Of a stretch of 64,000 bases of DNA, positions 33,540 to 42,245 are shown in pieces. Origin of the DNA: Maridesulfovibrio sp. (GTDB lineage Bacteria > Desulfobacterota > Desulfovibrionia > Desulfovibrionales > Desulfovibrionaceae); contig NZ_OY763930.1 in NCBI RefSeq assembly GCF_963667685.1, positions 1,470,501 to 1,534,500 on the forward strand, written 5' to 3'. Below the pieces are notes generated by a model. It worked only from the letters and a program-made list of their open reading frames with translations. It was not told the DNA's origin and ran no database searches. How positions within the stretch are numbered: the first letter of the stretch is position 1; each line of letters starts with the position of its first letter. A program made the position numbers and the translations under genes.

Positions 33540-33711
33540 TATACCTGAGATTAAAAATAGTCAAGTACAGTCACTAATGTTGCAGAGGACTGTATAAGTG
33601 AAGATGATTTTATTATTCCTTTAGTATGGCGTATATGCTAGGTGATGCATATACGGTACGGATGCCATTAGTGGCATTGTAAAGCTTGGGGAATTTTCAA
33701 GGGAGAGAGAC

Positions 33712-35661
33712 ATGAGATGGAAAGATTTAAATCTGACCTATAAATTTATAGTGGGATTTGGCTCAGTTTTGTTGTTATTAGGATTATTGGGGTGGTGGTC
33801 TATTGCCGGGATCGGAACTATAGTCAGCAATGCTGATAAAGTCATTGCAGGAAATAAGTTACGTGGAGACTTTGTACAAAAGATTGTAGATCATTTAAAT
33901 TGGGCTAATGAAGTTAACCGACTTCTGACTGATAAGGATGTGCATAGTATTGATGTACAAACTGACCCGCATAAATGCGGTTTTGGTAAGTGGTACTATA
34001 GTTCTGCACGCAATGAAGCTGAGGCTATTGTTCCGGAAATAAGGCCATTGCTGGCAAAAATTGAATCTCACCATAACAAATTGCATAAATCAGCTCTTGA
34101 GATTGGAGAGAAGTACGAAGATGTTGATCCTGATATGGGCAGTTTCCTACGTGAAAAAAAAGTAGATCACCTGAACTGGATGATCACTGTGTTGAAACAG
34201 CTTATGGACCCTCAGGTTTCAAGTATTACGGTTCAGGACGACCCGCATAAGTGTGGGCTTGGTAAATGGCTGTATTCTGCAAACACCCAGAGTATGGGGA
34301 GACAGCACAAAGAGTTCGGCGTGTTGTTGAGTGAGGTTTATGAGCCACATACCAGACTTCATGATACCGTAAAAGTTTTGAATGAATACCTCTCACGTGG
34401 TGACCGGAGCGGGGCGCAGAAATATTTTTCTGAAAGTGTCGAAAAGAACGCTATGGATACTCTGGGCAGGATTGATTCTCTAATTAACTGGCATAATCAA
34501 AAATTGAAGGTCCTCGCAGAAGCCACAAACATTTATGCAACACAGACCGTTCCTGCTCTTACTGCGGTTCAGGGGCTGCTTACTGATATTCGTAAGACTG
34601 TTGCCGATAATATTATGACTGATCAGGAGATGCTTATAGCAGCGGCAGAGACCAGAAAGGTGATCATTGTAGTAAGTGTTGTCGCTTTTGTTCTTGGTGT
34701 TCTGATGGCCTGGATTATAGCCAAAGGAATTCTTGATCCATTAAATAAAGGGCTGCAATTTGTTGCAAAGGTCAGCTCCGGAGATTTGTCCGCTGATGTT
34801 GATCTTGTCCGTAAGGATGAGTTGGGCAAGCTTGCTGACGGCATGCGTAACATGGTTCGTAGGCTGCGTCATGTTGTCGGTGATGTTAACAATGCATCCG
34901 ACAGTGTGGCCAGCGGCAGCGAGGAGCTTTCTGCTTCCGCTGAAAGTCTTTCTCAGGGTGCAACTGAACAGGCCGCATCTATTGAAGAGGTTTCTTCTTC
35001 TATGGAGGAAATGGCGGCCAACATCAGGCATAATGCTGAAAATGCCGTACAGACCGAAGGTGTGGCAGAAAAATCTCAGAAGCAGGCATCCCAGAGCGCT
35101 GATGCTGTCGGTGAGGCTGTTTCAGCCATGAAGAGCATTGCCGAGAAAATTATGATCATAGAAGACATAGCCCGTCAGACCAATCTGTTGGCTCTTAACG
35201 CGGCTATTGAAGCTGCCAGGGCAGGGGAACACGGTAAGGGCTTTGCTGTGGTTGCCGCAGAAGTCCGCAAGTTGGCAGAGCGGAGTGGGATTGCTGCTGC
35301 CGAGATTAGTGAGCTGTCGTCTTCTTCTGTGGTTGTAGCCGAGAAAGCAGGGGAAATGCTTCAAGAGCTGGTCCCAAGCATCAGCAGGACCGCTGAGCTG
35401 GTTCAGGAAATTGCTGCTGCAAGCAACGAGCAGAATACCGGAGTCATCCAGATTAACAAAGCTATTCAGCAGCTTGATATGGTGATACAGCAGAATGCCT
35501 CCGCTTCTGAGGAGATGGCATCCACTTCCGAAGAGCTATCCCGTCAGGGGCAGCTTCTTCAGCAGGCAATGTCATTCTTTAGGATGAACAGGCATGATTC
35601 TACTCCAATGCTTACAGCTGGGGGGTATTCTCCTGAAGATGACGGCTTTGACCGCTTTTAA
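33712..35661 (+). CDS. Methyl-accepting chemotaxis protein with two extracytoplasmic CZB-like motifs
   Basis: A 649-residue membrane receptor. TM1 spans about 12-32 and TM2 about 317-338; between them lies a periplasmic helical domain. It holds two CZB-like units: His61, PHKCGFGKW (Cys89), His121; and His153, PHKCGLGKW (Cys181), His213. CZB His/Cys residues bind zinc in known proteins. A HAMP domain (about 338-392) and the signalling domain follow, with the hairpin tip [20 protein letters not shown]. No CheR-binding pentapeptide ends the protein. GGGAGAGAG precedes the ATG. The sensed signal may be metal-, pH- or oxidant-linked. Confidence 0.92.
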   Translation: MRWKDLNLTYKFIVGFGSVLLLLGLLGWWSIAGIGTIVSNADKVIAGNKLRGDFVQKIVDHLNWANEVNRLLTDKDVHSIDVQTDPHKCGFGKWYYSSARNEAEAIVPEIRPLLAKIESHHNKLHKSALEIGEKYEDVDPDMGSFLREKKVDHLNWMITVLKQLMDPQVSSITVQDDPHKCGLGKWLYSANTQSMGRQHKEFGVLLSEVYEPHTRLHDTVKVLNEYLSRGDRSGAQKYFSESVEKNAMDTLGRIDSLINWHNQKLKVLAEATNIYATQTVPALTAVQGLLTDIRKTVADNIMTDQEMLIAAAETRKVIIVVSVVAFVLGVLMAWIIAKGILDPLNKGLQFVAKVSSGDLSADVDLVRKDELGKLADGMRNMVRRLRHVVGDVNNASDSVASGSEELSASAESLSQGATEQAASIEEVSSSMEEMAANIRHNAENAVQTEGVAEKSQKQASQSADAVGEAVSAMKSIAEKIMIIEDIARQTNLLALNAAIEAARAGEHGKGFAVVAAEVRKLAERSGIAAAEISELSSSSVVVAEKAGEMLQELVPSISRTAELVQEIAAASNEQNTGVIQINKAIQQLDMVIQQNASASEEMASTSEELSRQGQLLQQAMSFFRMNRHDSTPMLTAGGYSPEDDGFDRF

Positions 35662-35669
35662 GAAAACAA

Positions 35670-35703
35670 TAAGGGGCAACCTGATTCAGGCTGCCCCTTA
35701 TTG
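35670..35703 (+). terminator. Terminator of the chemoreceptor gene
   Basis: TAAGGGGCAACCTGA pairs with TTCAGGCTGCCCCTTA with one internal mismatch. It lies nine bases after the stop; the T-run is short. Confidence 0.7.
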
Positions 35704-35725
35704 TGTAGCTACTTAAAAAAATAGA

Positions 35726-35762
35726 AAAAGGGCATTTCATAACTAAGATGAAATGCCCTTTT
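35726..35762 (-). terminator. Terminator downstream of the tRNA-Lys genes
   Basis: AAAAGGGCATTTCAT pairs with ATGAAATGCCCTTTT around a seven-base loop. On the minus strand it is followed by T-rich sequence, ten bases past the CCA end of the first tRNA. Confidence 0.85.
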
Positions 35763-35771
35763 CTTTTAAAA

Positions 35772-35847
35772 TGGTGGGTCGTGCTGGGTTCGAACCAGCG
35801 ACTCTCTGCTTAAAAGGCAGATACTCTACCGACTGAGTTAACGACCC
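35772..35847 (-). tRNA. tRNA-Lys (anticodon UUU), copy 1
   Basis: On the minus strand the 76 bases form a full cloverleaf: acceptor GGGTCGT/ACGACCC, anticodon stem TCTGC/GCAGA with loop CTTTTAA (anticodon TTT), and T-loop GGTTCGAACCC. The CCA end is encoded. It is identical to the copy at 35979-36054. Confidence 0.97.
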
Positions 35848-35978
35848 ATATATTTCAAAGCGCGTCTAATAAGCTTACCTGTTTTGCTTGAAGAATGTCA
35901 AGACTTTTTTGCGATAAACTTTGACCGCCATTTTGAAAAATAGGACCTGTTGAGCAGGCTTTTTTTCGGTGTGTTTGC

Positions 35979-36054
35979 TGGTGGGTCGTGCTGGGTTCGA
36001 ACCAGCGACTCTCTGCTTAAAAGGCAGATACTCTACCGACTGAGTTAACGACCC
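35979..36054 (-). tRNA. tRNA-Lys (anticodon UUU), copy 2
   Basis: An identical 76-base copy of the tRNA at 35772-35847, with encoded CCA, 131 bases upstream of it in transcription order. The spacer between the two is different from the flanks, so the match is limited to the gene itself. Confidence 0.97.
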
Positions 36055-36237
36055 TCTCCGTGCGAACGAAGAAGCTTTTATCCAGACAGCACTTCTCTGT
36101 CAACTAAAAAAATAAAAAAGTTTAAATTTTTTTTGTTTTGGATTAGAATCCGCCATGCAAAATATACCGCGAGTCTGTTTTTTAGCTTATGTTTTTGCGT
36201 TTAATCGACTGTAATATTTGTATAAAATCTAAAAAAG

Positions 36238-36266
36238 TTGACAAATTAGTCCCTTTTTCATATATT
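36238..36266 (+). promoter_or_regulatory. Near-consensus sigma-70 promoter of the PaaK-like ligase gene
   Basis: TTGACA (36238-36243) and TATATT (36261-36266) are 17 bases apart. The start codon lies 60 bases downstream of the -10. It is the best promoter seen in the window and suggests high expression. Confidence 0.85.
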
Positions 36267-36326
36267 AAAAGTGCGGAATGAAATGCGTGAGCATATTCGG
36301 CAATAAATTATGGAGGAAACTTATAA

Positions 36327-37592
36327 ATGACTCGTAAAGATCGTACCGAAGGCATTTACAGCCGTCGTGAAGTTCTTGATGAAGGCGAAAGACGCCAATA
36401 TTGCGCTCTGCAGCTCAAGGAACTTCTGACCTATGCCTACCGCTATTCTGAAGACGTCAAAAAACGTTTCGACAGAGCTCAGTTTCAAGTTGATAAGTTC
36501 AATGAACTTTCCGATCTTAAACATATACCTATTTTAAAGAAGAAAGAATTAATCTTCCTTCAGTCCATGGGACCCCGTCTCGGTGGTCTGCTTACCAAAG
36601 ATCTCGGCGAACTGCGCCGCGTCTTTCTTTCCCCCGGTCCTATCTTCGATCCCGAAGACCGTGCCGAGGACTACTGGGGATGGACTGAAGGCTTCTATGC
36701 CGCCGGCTTTCGTTCCGGTGATGTTGCACAGGTAACCTTCAACTACCATCTGGCTCCCGCCGGGCTAATGTTTGAAGAACCCCTGCGCAACCTGAACTGC
36801 GCAGTTGTTCCCGCAGGTCCCGGTTCTACCAACAGCCAGCTGGAAATCATGCAGAAACTGCGTGTTACCGGTTATGTAGGTACTCCCAGCTACCTCATGC
36901 ATCTTGCGCAGAAAGCGGAAGAAGCAGGTTTGAACCTGCGTAAAGACCTTTACCTTGAAGTCGCATTTGTTACCGGAGAAAAATTCTCCGAAAAAATGCG
37001 TTCCGATCTGGAGAAGAAATTCGACCTGATCATGCGTCAGGGTTACGGAACCGCAGATGTCGGTTGTATCGGTTACGAGTGCTACCACAAGAACGGTCTG
37101 CACATTACCAACCGTGCTTTTGTTGAGATCTGCCATCCCGATACAGGTATCCCGCTCAAGGACGGCGAAGTAGGTGAAATCGTCATCACCGCTTTCAACA
37201 AAACCTACCCGCTGATCAGACTGGCCACCGGCGACCTTAGTTACATTGACCGCACTCCCTGCGCTTGTGGACGTTCCACACCGCGCCTCGGTAATATCGT
37301 GGGCCGTGTGGATACTACCGCCCGTATCAAGGGTATGTTTGTATACCCCCATCAGGTCGAGCAGGTTATGGCACACTTCGAAGAAGTCAAACGCTGGCAG
37401 ATTGAAGTTACCAACCCCGGCGGCATTGATGAGATGATCCTCAACATCGAGGTCTCCAACTTCAAACGTGAAGATGAGCTGCTGCACATGTTCCGCGAGA
37501 AGATCAAGCTGCGTCCGATACTCAAGGTTCTGACTCCCGGTTCGCTGCCGCCGCAGATCAGGCCTATTGAAGATAAGCGTAACTGGGATTAG
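36327..37592 (+). CDS. Phenylacetate-CoA ligase-family (PaaK-like) AMP-forming enzyme
   Basis: A 421-residue adenylate-forming enzyme. Features include VGTPSYLMHLAQ, the adenylate motif RQGYGTADVGCIGYEC, the ATP-ribose motif LATGDLSYID and a C-terminal domain with RIKGMFVYPHQVE. It would activate an aryl or other carboxylic acid to its CoA thioester. The set of motifs matches the PaaK-like group found widely in anaerobes. The substrate is unknown. GGAGG precedes the ATG, and codon use looks strongly biased, in line with the strong promoter. Confidence 0.87.
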   Translation: MTRKDRTEGIYSRREVLDEGERRQYCALQLKELLTYAYRYSEDVKKRFDRAQFQVDKFNELSDLKHIPILKKKELIFLQSMGPRLGGLLTKDLGELRRVFLSPGPIFDPEDRAEDYWGWTEGFYAAGFRSGDVAQVTFNYHLAPAGLMFEEPLRNLNCAVVPAGPGSTNSQLEIMQKLRVTGYVGTPSYLMHLAQKAEEAGLNLRKDLYLEVAFVTGEKFSEKMRSDLEKKFDLIMRQGYGTADVGCIGYECYHKNGLHITNRAFVEICHPDTGIPLKDGEVGEIVITAFNKTYPLIRLATGDLSYIDRTPCACGRSTPRLGNIVGRVDTTARIKGMFVYPHQVEQVMAHFEEVKRWQIEVTNPGGIDEMILNIEVSNFKREDELLHMFREKIKLRPILKVLTPGSLPPQIRPIEDKRNWD

Positions 37593-37598
37593 CCCAGT

Positions 37599-38777
37599 AT
37601 GGCTCTTAATACCACTAACAAGTGCGCAAGGACCATTATGGTCCTTTGCGCACTTTTTTTTATGCTCGGCGGTTGCGTGAAGAAAACAGTACCAACCGAA
37701 ATGGCCGTTTCATTCCTGCCTTGCTCCGGAGATTATATCGATTCATCGGGCGATCCACTGCCGTTTGATAAGCTCATGTCTCAGGCCGTGAAAGCAGATT
37801 ATGTGCTTGTTGGGGAAGGACATACGAGTGTATGCGACCATAAGGCCCAGTTTGAAATTATTGAAGGGCTGACTCGCGCGCACAATAAGGTTGCTATCGG
37901 TTTTGAAATGGTTACTGCTTCCAGGCAGGACATTCTCAATCGTTTTAATCTCGGACAAATTCCGGTTTCGGAGTTGCCTGAAGAGCTGGATTGGGAAAAT
38001 GGCTGGCGTTACGATTTTAATATGTTCAAGCCCATCTTTGAATTAGCGGAAAAACGTAGGCTTACTTTGGGCGGATTAAATTTTCCTTTCCGGCTGGTCA
38101 AAGAAGTGCACGAAAAGGGGCTTGATGGGCTTAGTGCCGAAGACCGGGCCATGCTGCCGCAAAAGGTTATTCCGCCGGCACCGGAACAGGAGGAAGGGCT
38201 CAAGGAAGTCCTTGCCATGCATCAGGGGCGCGATGCTTCTGACCCAGAGCAGATTGAACGCTTCTTTCTCGTGCAGTCCCTCTGGGATACGGGAATGGCG
38301 GAGAAGGCTGTTGAGTTGCGTAAGAGCTCTGGTCACCCGGTTGTTATTCTTGCCGGTGGGGGGCATGTGGAGCATGGGTGGGGGATTCCTCGCAGGCTGA
38401 AAGTACTTGACCCGCAGGCTAAGATTATGACCATCATGCCTTGGCGTGGTGATGAGTTTTACCCCACGGCAGCGGATTCTTTTTTTTATTGCCCGGCATC
38501 GTATGAGAGCCGTATGGGCATGACTATTGAGATACGTCAGGGAAGGGCGGTGATAACTGCGGTGAAGCGGGGCCGGAAAGCCGATAAAAAAGGTTTACGT
38601 CCCGGTGATATCATTGCCAAAGCGCAGGGGATTACCGTAACCAGTCTGACAGCCATGCATATGGCCGGGTCTAAAGCCCATAAAGAGAACAAACCGTTGG
38701 TCTTTACTGTTGACCGGCGCGGGGAAATTTTTGACCTCGACATGGGCGAGTTACCCCGCATGAAGAAAGATAAATAG
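37599..38777 (+). CDS. ChaN/Tiki-like lipoprotein with a C-terminal PDZ domain
   Basis: A 392-residue lipoprotein whose signal ends at MLGGC (Cys about residue 26). The ChaN-like domain (about 50-290) shows [23 protein letters not shown] and [18 protein letters not shown], which in ChaN and relatives bind haem or metal. A PDZ domain (about 300-385) follows with [21 protein letters not shown] terminator-like hairpin lies inside the signal-peptide codons (37621-37661). The ATG at 37599 has no ribosome site. The ATG at 37638 has AAGGA five bases upstream but would lose the basic start of the signal peptide. Confidence 0.82.
   Translation: MALNTTNKCARTIMVLCALFFMLGGCVKKTVPTEMAVSFLPCSGDYIDSSGDPLPFDKLMSQAVKADYVLVGEGHTSVCDHKAQFEIIEGLTRAHNKVAIGFEMVTASRQDILNRFNLGQIPVSELPEELDWENGWRYDFNMFKPIFELAEKRRLTLGGLNFPFRLVKEVHEKGLDGLSAEDRAMLPQKVIPPAPEQEEGLKEVLAMHQGRDASDPEQIERFFLVQSLWDTGMAEKAVELRKSSGHPVVILAGGGHVEHGWGIPRRLKVLDPQAKIMTIMPWRGDEFYPTAADSFFYCPASYESRMGMTIEIRQGRAVITAVKRGRKADKKGLRPGDIIAKAQGITVTSLTAMHMAGSKAHKENKPLVFTVDRRGEIFDLDMGELPRMKKDK
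37621..37661 (+). terminator. Terminator hairpin inside the signal-peptide codons of the ChaN-like gene
   Basis: AGTGCGCAAGGACC pairs with GGTCCTTTGCGCACT (one bulged base) around a five-base loop and is followed by eight T. It begins 28 bases after the PaaK-like gene stop and 22 bases inside the next frame. It may end the ligase transcript and attenuate the lipoprotein gene. Confidence 0.85.
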
Positions 38778-38796
38778 TTTATTTCAGGAATATATA

Positions 38797-39621
38797 ATGC
38801 CAGAATTGCCGGAAGTAGAAGTAATATCGCGTGGCCTTGCCAAATCACTTGAAGGCAAGACAATTGAATCTGTAAAAATTTTTAACCATAGCTCTGTTAA
38901 AATGCCGTGGAACCTGTTCTCTTCCCGTGTTGCCGGGCAGAAGATCACCCGTGTTCACCGCCGGGCCAAGCTTTTGATAATGGACCTTGGTGAAGACCTG
39001 CATATCACTTTTCATCTTAAGATGACCGGGCGGGTATTGGCCCACGATGGCCCAACAGAACCGAAAACGCATACTCGTATTGTTTTCGGTCTGACCGATG
39101 GCGGTTCCGTCGAATTTCACGATACCCGCAAATTTGGCGAGGTACGTGCCCTGAATAATGAAGAGTTGCAGGAATGGGATTTCTACAAGAATCTCGGACC
39201 AGAACCGCTGGAAGTCAGCGCAGAATCCCTTGCCGATCGCATCATCGGACGCAAGGCCCAGATTAAAGGGCTGCTGCTTAACCAGTCCGTTGTGGCCGGG
39301 GTCGGCAATATCTATGCTGATGAATCCTTATTCCGTTCAGGTATTCATCCCAAAGCTAAGCCTTGTGATCTTTCCAGAGAAACACTGATTAAGCTTTTTA
39401 CCGAGCTTCAGGCTGTTCTCAAACAGGCTATTCAGGAAAACGGCAGTTCCATCCGCGATTACGTCGATGCTGGTGGTGATGCTGGCGGGTTTCAGAATTC
39501 ATTCAAGGTTTACGGCAAGAAGGGTGAACAATGTCCCGATTGCGGAAAGATTTTCGAAGGGGCAACCGTAGCTGGACGTTCCTCTACTTTTTGCGCTGAT
39601 TGCCAGAAGCTGTCTGATTAG
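38797..39621 (+). CDS. mutM: Formamidopyrimidine-DNA glycosylase (Fpg/MutM)
   Basis: A 274-residue DNA repair enzyme that removes 8-oxoguanine and formamidopyrimidines and cuts the strand. The catalytic N-terminus PELPEVEV is intact (Pro1 nucleophile, Glu2), as are the helix-two-turn-helix region [14 protein letters not shown] and the C-terminal zinc finger CPDCG ... FCADCQ. The length is standard. The ATG follows AGGA by seven bases. A copy of the dispersed repeat begins directly after the stop. Confidence 0.95.
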   Translation: MPELPEVEVISRGLAKSLEGKTIESVKIFNHSSVKMPWNLFSSRVAGQKITRVHRRAKLLIMDLGEDLHITFHLKMTGRVLAHDGPTEPKTHTRIVFGLTDGGSVEFHDTRKFGEVRALNNEELQEWDFYKNLGPEPLEVSAESLADRIIGRKAQIKGLLLNQSVVAGVGNIYADESLFRSGIHPKAKPCDLSRETLIKLFTELQAVLKQAIQENGSSIRDYVDAGGDAGGFQNSFKVYGKKGEQCPDCGKIFEGATVAGRSSTFCADCQKLSD

Positions 39622-39625
39622 TATA

Positions 39626-39701
39626 GCTTCGGCAGCCAAAGAACCCTTTGCAAAAGGTGGCTCTGGACACTCCTAAAATTTTTATTAGGTCTTCGCTGAA
39701 G
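39626..39701 (+). repeat. Dispersed intergenic repeat, copy B1 (after fpg)
   Basis: It starts GCTTCGGCAGCCAAAGAACC five bases after the fpg stop. It carries a hairpin around CCCTTTGCAAAAGG and ends CCTAAAATTTTTATTAGG, then TCTTCGCTG. It is the first half of an inverted pair with copy B2. Confidence 0.72.
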
Positions 39702-39744
39702 TATACAAACAACCCATCAAGTTTATTGAATAATCAAAACAACG

Positions 39745-39800
39745 AAAAGGTTTTAGGATTTTTAAACCCATTTGCAAAAGGGTTTAAGCCGCCGGAGGCA
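39745..39800 (-). repeat. Dispersed intergenic repeat, copy B2, inverted; supplies the murJ ribosome site
   Basis: On the minus strand it reads TGCCTCCGGCGGCTTAAACC, then the hairpin CCCTTTTGCAAATGGG, then AATCCTAAAACC. On the plus strand its end is CCGCCGGAGGCA; GGAGG at 39794-39798 lies six bases before the murJ TTG start. Confidence 0.75.
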
Positions 39801-39804
39801 TTCT

Positions 39805-41325
39805 TTGACTGCTGAATCAAGTAAAATAGTTCGCAATGCTTCTGTTGTCGCAGGAGCAACATTGCTTTCAAGGGTCCTTGGCTTTGTCAGGGACCTTATT
39901 GTTGCATTTGCCTTGGGCGCAGGATTGCCTGCCGATGCCTTTTTCGTGGCTTTCAGGATACCGAACCTGTTGCGCAGGCTGTTCGGGGAAGGGTCTCTGA
40001 CCATGGCTTTTGTTCCTGTTTTCAGCAGGGTGCATAAAGAGCATGGGAAAGGGGCTGCTTTTGAAATGGCACGTTCAACCATGCTCTGGCTGTTGATTAT
40101 TCTCGGCGCACTGACAGTGCTGGCAATTGTGGGTGCTAAATATCTGGTCCTGCTCATTGCTCCTGGATTCGGAGCCAACCCGGAATTGATGTCTCTTACA
40201 GTTGATCTGGTAAGGATCTGTTTCCCTTATGTTATTTTCATTTGCGGAGTTGCGCTTTGCATGGGCATCCTGAATAGCATGGGGCATTTTCTGGCCCCGG
40301 CTCTGGCTCCGTGCATGTTGAATACGGCCCTGATCGGAGCCGCGCTGACCGCTTACTATACAGGAAACAGTGTTGCCCTGTTCATGGCTTGGGGTGTTGT
40401 TCTTGGTGGATTGTTGCAATGGATGCTGCAGCAGCCATATCTTAAGCGTATGGGGTTGCACTGGCGCGGAAAGGCCGAGCTGAATAATCCCGGTGTTAAG
40501 CGCATGGGCAGGCTCATGCTGCCTACTGTGCTTGGAGCGGCGGTTTATCAGATTAATGTTGTTCTCGGGACGCTGCTGGCTTCATTCCTGCCCGTAGGCT
40601 CTGTCTCTTACTTATATTATGCTGACCGTCTGGTGCAGTTCCCGCTGGGAGTCTTCGGGATTGCGGTAGGTACGGCAGCACTTCCAAGTCTATCAAGATT
40701 GTACGTGGAAGGTCAGTATGATGAATTTTCACAGACTCTGAAGCAGAGTGTGGGTCTGATCCTGTTTATTTCGCTGCCAGCCATGGCCGGGCTGGTTTCA
40801 CTTGCTGAGCCGTTAATCGGCCTGCTTTTCCAGCGCGGTGCATTTGATGCACAGGCTGTAACCTCCACTGCTCAGGCTTTGATGGCGTATGGTGTCGGAC
40901 TTCCGTTTATCGCTATGTCACGTCCTCTGGTTTCCGCTTTCTATGCTCAGGAGGATACCCGGACTCCGGTCAAGGTTGCGATTATCTGTTTGATCATAAA
41001 TGTGTGTGTCGGGTATCTGCTGATGCAGCATATCGGACATGTTGGTCTGGCTCTGGCAGTATCCCTGTCCTCGATGGTCAACTGTCTGTTGCTTGCGGTT
41101 ATCATGGGCCAAAGGACGGGACTTTTCCCGTTGCCTGCTGCCAGTGTGGCAAAAAGTGTGATCCTTAGTGCACTGGTTGGTTTAGGGGCATGGTATTCGA
41201 CCCGTTATGATATTCTCTGGTTTGCGCTTATCCCTGTATGGGTTGTAATTTATGGTGGGGGATCCATACTGCTCAAGTCCGAAGATGCCCGGATGCTGAT
41301 CGGGGCATTGCGAAGAAAAATTTGA
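39805..41325 (+). CDS. murJ: Lipid II flippase MurJ
   Basis: Inner-membrane flippase of 506 residues with about 14 transmembrane helices that moves lipid II for peptidoglycan synthesis. Typical motifs are TLLSRVLGFVRDLIVA near the start and FRIPNLLRRLFGEGSLTMAFVPV. The start is the TTG at 39805, six bases after GGAGG, which itself belongs to the inverted repeat copy before the gene. The open frame continues upstream into the repeat, where it encodes unconserved basic residues. Confidence 0.92.
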   Translation: MTAESSKIVRNASVVAGATLLSRVLGFVRDLIVAFALGAGLPADAFFVAFRIPNLLRRLFGEGSLTMAFVPVFSRVHKEHGKGAAFEMARSTMLWLLIILGALTVLAIVGAKYLVLLIAPGFGANPELMSLTVDLVRICFPYVIFICGVALCMGILNSMGHFLAPALAPCMLNTALIGAALTAYYTGNSVALFMAWGVVLGGLLQWMLQQPYLKRMGLHWRGKAELNNPGVKRMGRLMLPTVLGAAVYQINVVLGTLLASFLPVGSVSYLYYADRLVQFPLGVFGIAVGTAALPSLSRLYVEGQYDEFSQTLKQSVGLILFISLPAMAGLVSLAEPLIGLLFQRGAFDAQAVTSTAQALMAYGVGLPFIAMSRPLVSAFYAQEDTRTPVKVAIICLIINVCVGYLLMQHIGHVGLALAVSLSSMVNCLLLAVIMGQRTGLFPLPAASVAKSVILSALVGLGAWYSTRYDILWFALIPVWVVIYGGGSILLKSEDARMLIGALRRKI

Positions 41326-41337
41326 TGCCTTCGGCAA
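41325..41337 (+). repeat. Fragment of the dispersed repeat at the murJ stop (copy C1)
   Basis: ATGCCTTCGGCAA follows the murJ stop directly and matches the first bases of the repeat family. Only this end is present, so it is a short remnant. Confidence 0.4.
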
Positions 41338-41399
41338 TCACTTTGGCTGGGTGATGTGAATATTGTCCGTAAATAATCTATACGATTGCTTTGTGAGAG

Positions 41400-41490
41400 G
41401 CGCGGCTAAGCCTTACTGAAAGTTTTTGAAGAGTCCTGATAAACTTTTCAAAATGTTTATATTGGCCCGCTGAAAGTTCCGCTGGAGGCA
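41400..41490 (-). repeat. Dispersed intergenic repeat, copy C2, inverted; supplies the next gene's ribosome site
   Basis: On the minus strand it starts TTGCCTCCAGCGG. It passes through ACATTTTGAAAAGTTT and GGACTCTTCAAAAACTTT and ends GGCTTAGCCGCG. On the plus strand GGAGG at 41484-41488 is four bases before the GTG of the methyltransferase gene. Confidence 0.75.
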
Positions 41491-41492
41491 AC

Positions 41493-42218
41493 GTGTTTGA
41501 AGAGCTGAGAAATTATTTCCCCCGTGGACTTGTTCAGCCTGAGTCCGGTTTTAGATTTTCTACTGATTCTCTTTTGATCAGCAGTTTTGTGTCTGTATCG
41601 GGCAGGGCAAGAGTGCTCGATCTTGGAACCGGGAGCGGGGTTATCCCATTGGGAATTATGCTTCGTAATCCGGACAAGGGAGTTACTGTTACCGGACTGG
41701 AAATTAATCCGGATATGGTTGTTGCTGCGCAGGAAAATGTGCAGAAGCTGGGCTTTACCGAAGAGATTCAGATTGTGCATGGCAATGTCTGCCAGCCGGA
41801 TTTCGCGCCTGCCGGGAGTTATGATCTGGTCGTTTCAAATCCCCCCTACCGCAGCGAGGGCAAGGGTAAAGCGTGTCCTGACGAATCCCGGAACAAGGCC
41901 CGTTTTGAGGTTGAATGCGATTTAGATGCATTCGTTGCCACGGCTTCACGCATGGTTCGCAACCGGGGCAGGGTCTGCTTTGTTTTTCTCGCTGAACGGC
42001 TGACCGAGCTGGTCAATTCATTCACCCGTCATAAACTGGAACCCAAGCGCATGAAATTTATCCACGGTCGGACAAATTCACCGTCTAAGGTAGTAATGCT
42101 AGAAGCAGTAAAAGACGGTAATCCCGGGCTTATTGTTGAGCCGCCCGTGATTCTCTTCGGACAGGGTAATATGTTGACTGAAAAAGCTGTGCAGTACTGC
42201 CCGTTTGTTGCAAAGTGA
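41493..42218 (+). CDS. tRNA1(Val) adenine-37 N6-methyltransferase-like protein (TrmN6 family)
   Basis: A 241-residue SAM-dependent methyltransferase. Motif I is LDLGTGSGVIPLGI, and the amino-methyl motif is SNPPYRSEGKG, which marks N6-adenine enzymes of the TrmN6/YfiC group. The region after it (KARFEVECDLDAFV) also fits that group. The likely target is A37 of tRNA1(Val), by family. The GTG start has its ribosome site in the repeat copy just upstream. The split Rad50-like gene starts 27 bases after it, so they may share a transcript. Confidence 0.85.
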   Translation: MFEELRNYFPRGLVQPESGFRFSTDSLLISSFVSVSGRARVLDLGTGSGVIPLGIMLRNPDKGVTVTGLEINPDMVVAAQENVQKLGFTEEIQIVHGNVCQPDFAPAGSYDLVVSNPPYRSEGKGKACPDESRNKARFEVECDLDAFVATASRMVRNRGRVCFVFLAERLTELVNSFTRHKLEPKRMKFIHGRTNSPSKVVMLEAVKDGNPGLIVEPPVILFGQGNMLTEKAVQYCPFVAK

Positions 42219-42245
42219 GATATCCACGGGTAATTAGTTTTTAAA

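Noticed and set aside
33671..33690. Possible sigma-54 promoter before the chemoreceptor gene (TGGCATTGTAAAGCTT)
   Set aside because: The GG and GC spacing fits, but the -12 element reads AAGC in place of TTGC, and no activator site is seen.
36765..37487. 240-residue open frame on the minus strand
   Set aside because: It is antisense to the PaaK-like gene; the length follows from the strong codon bias of that gene.
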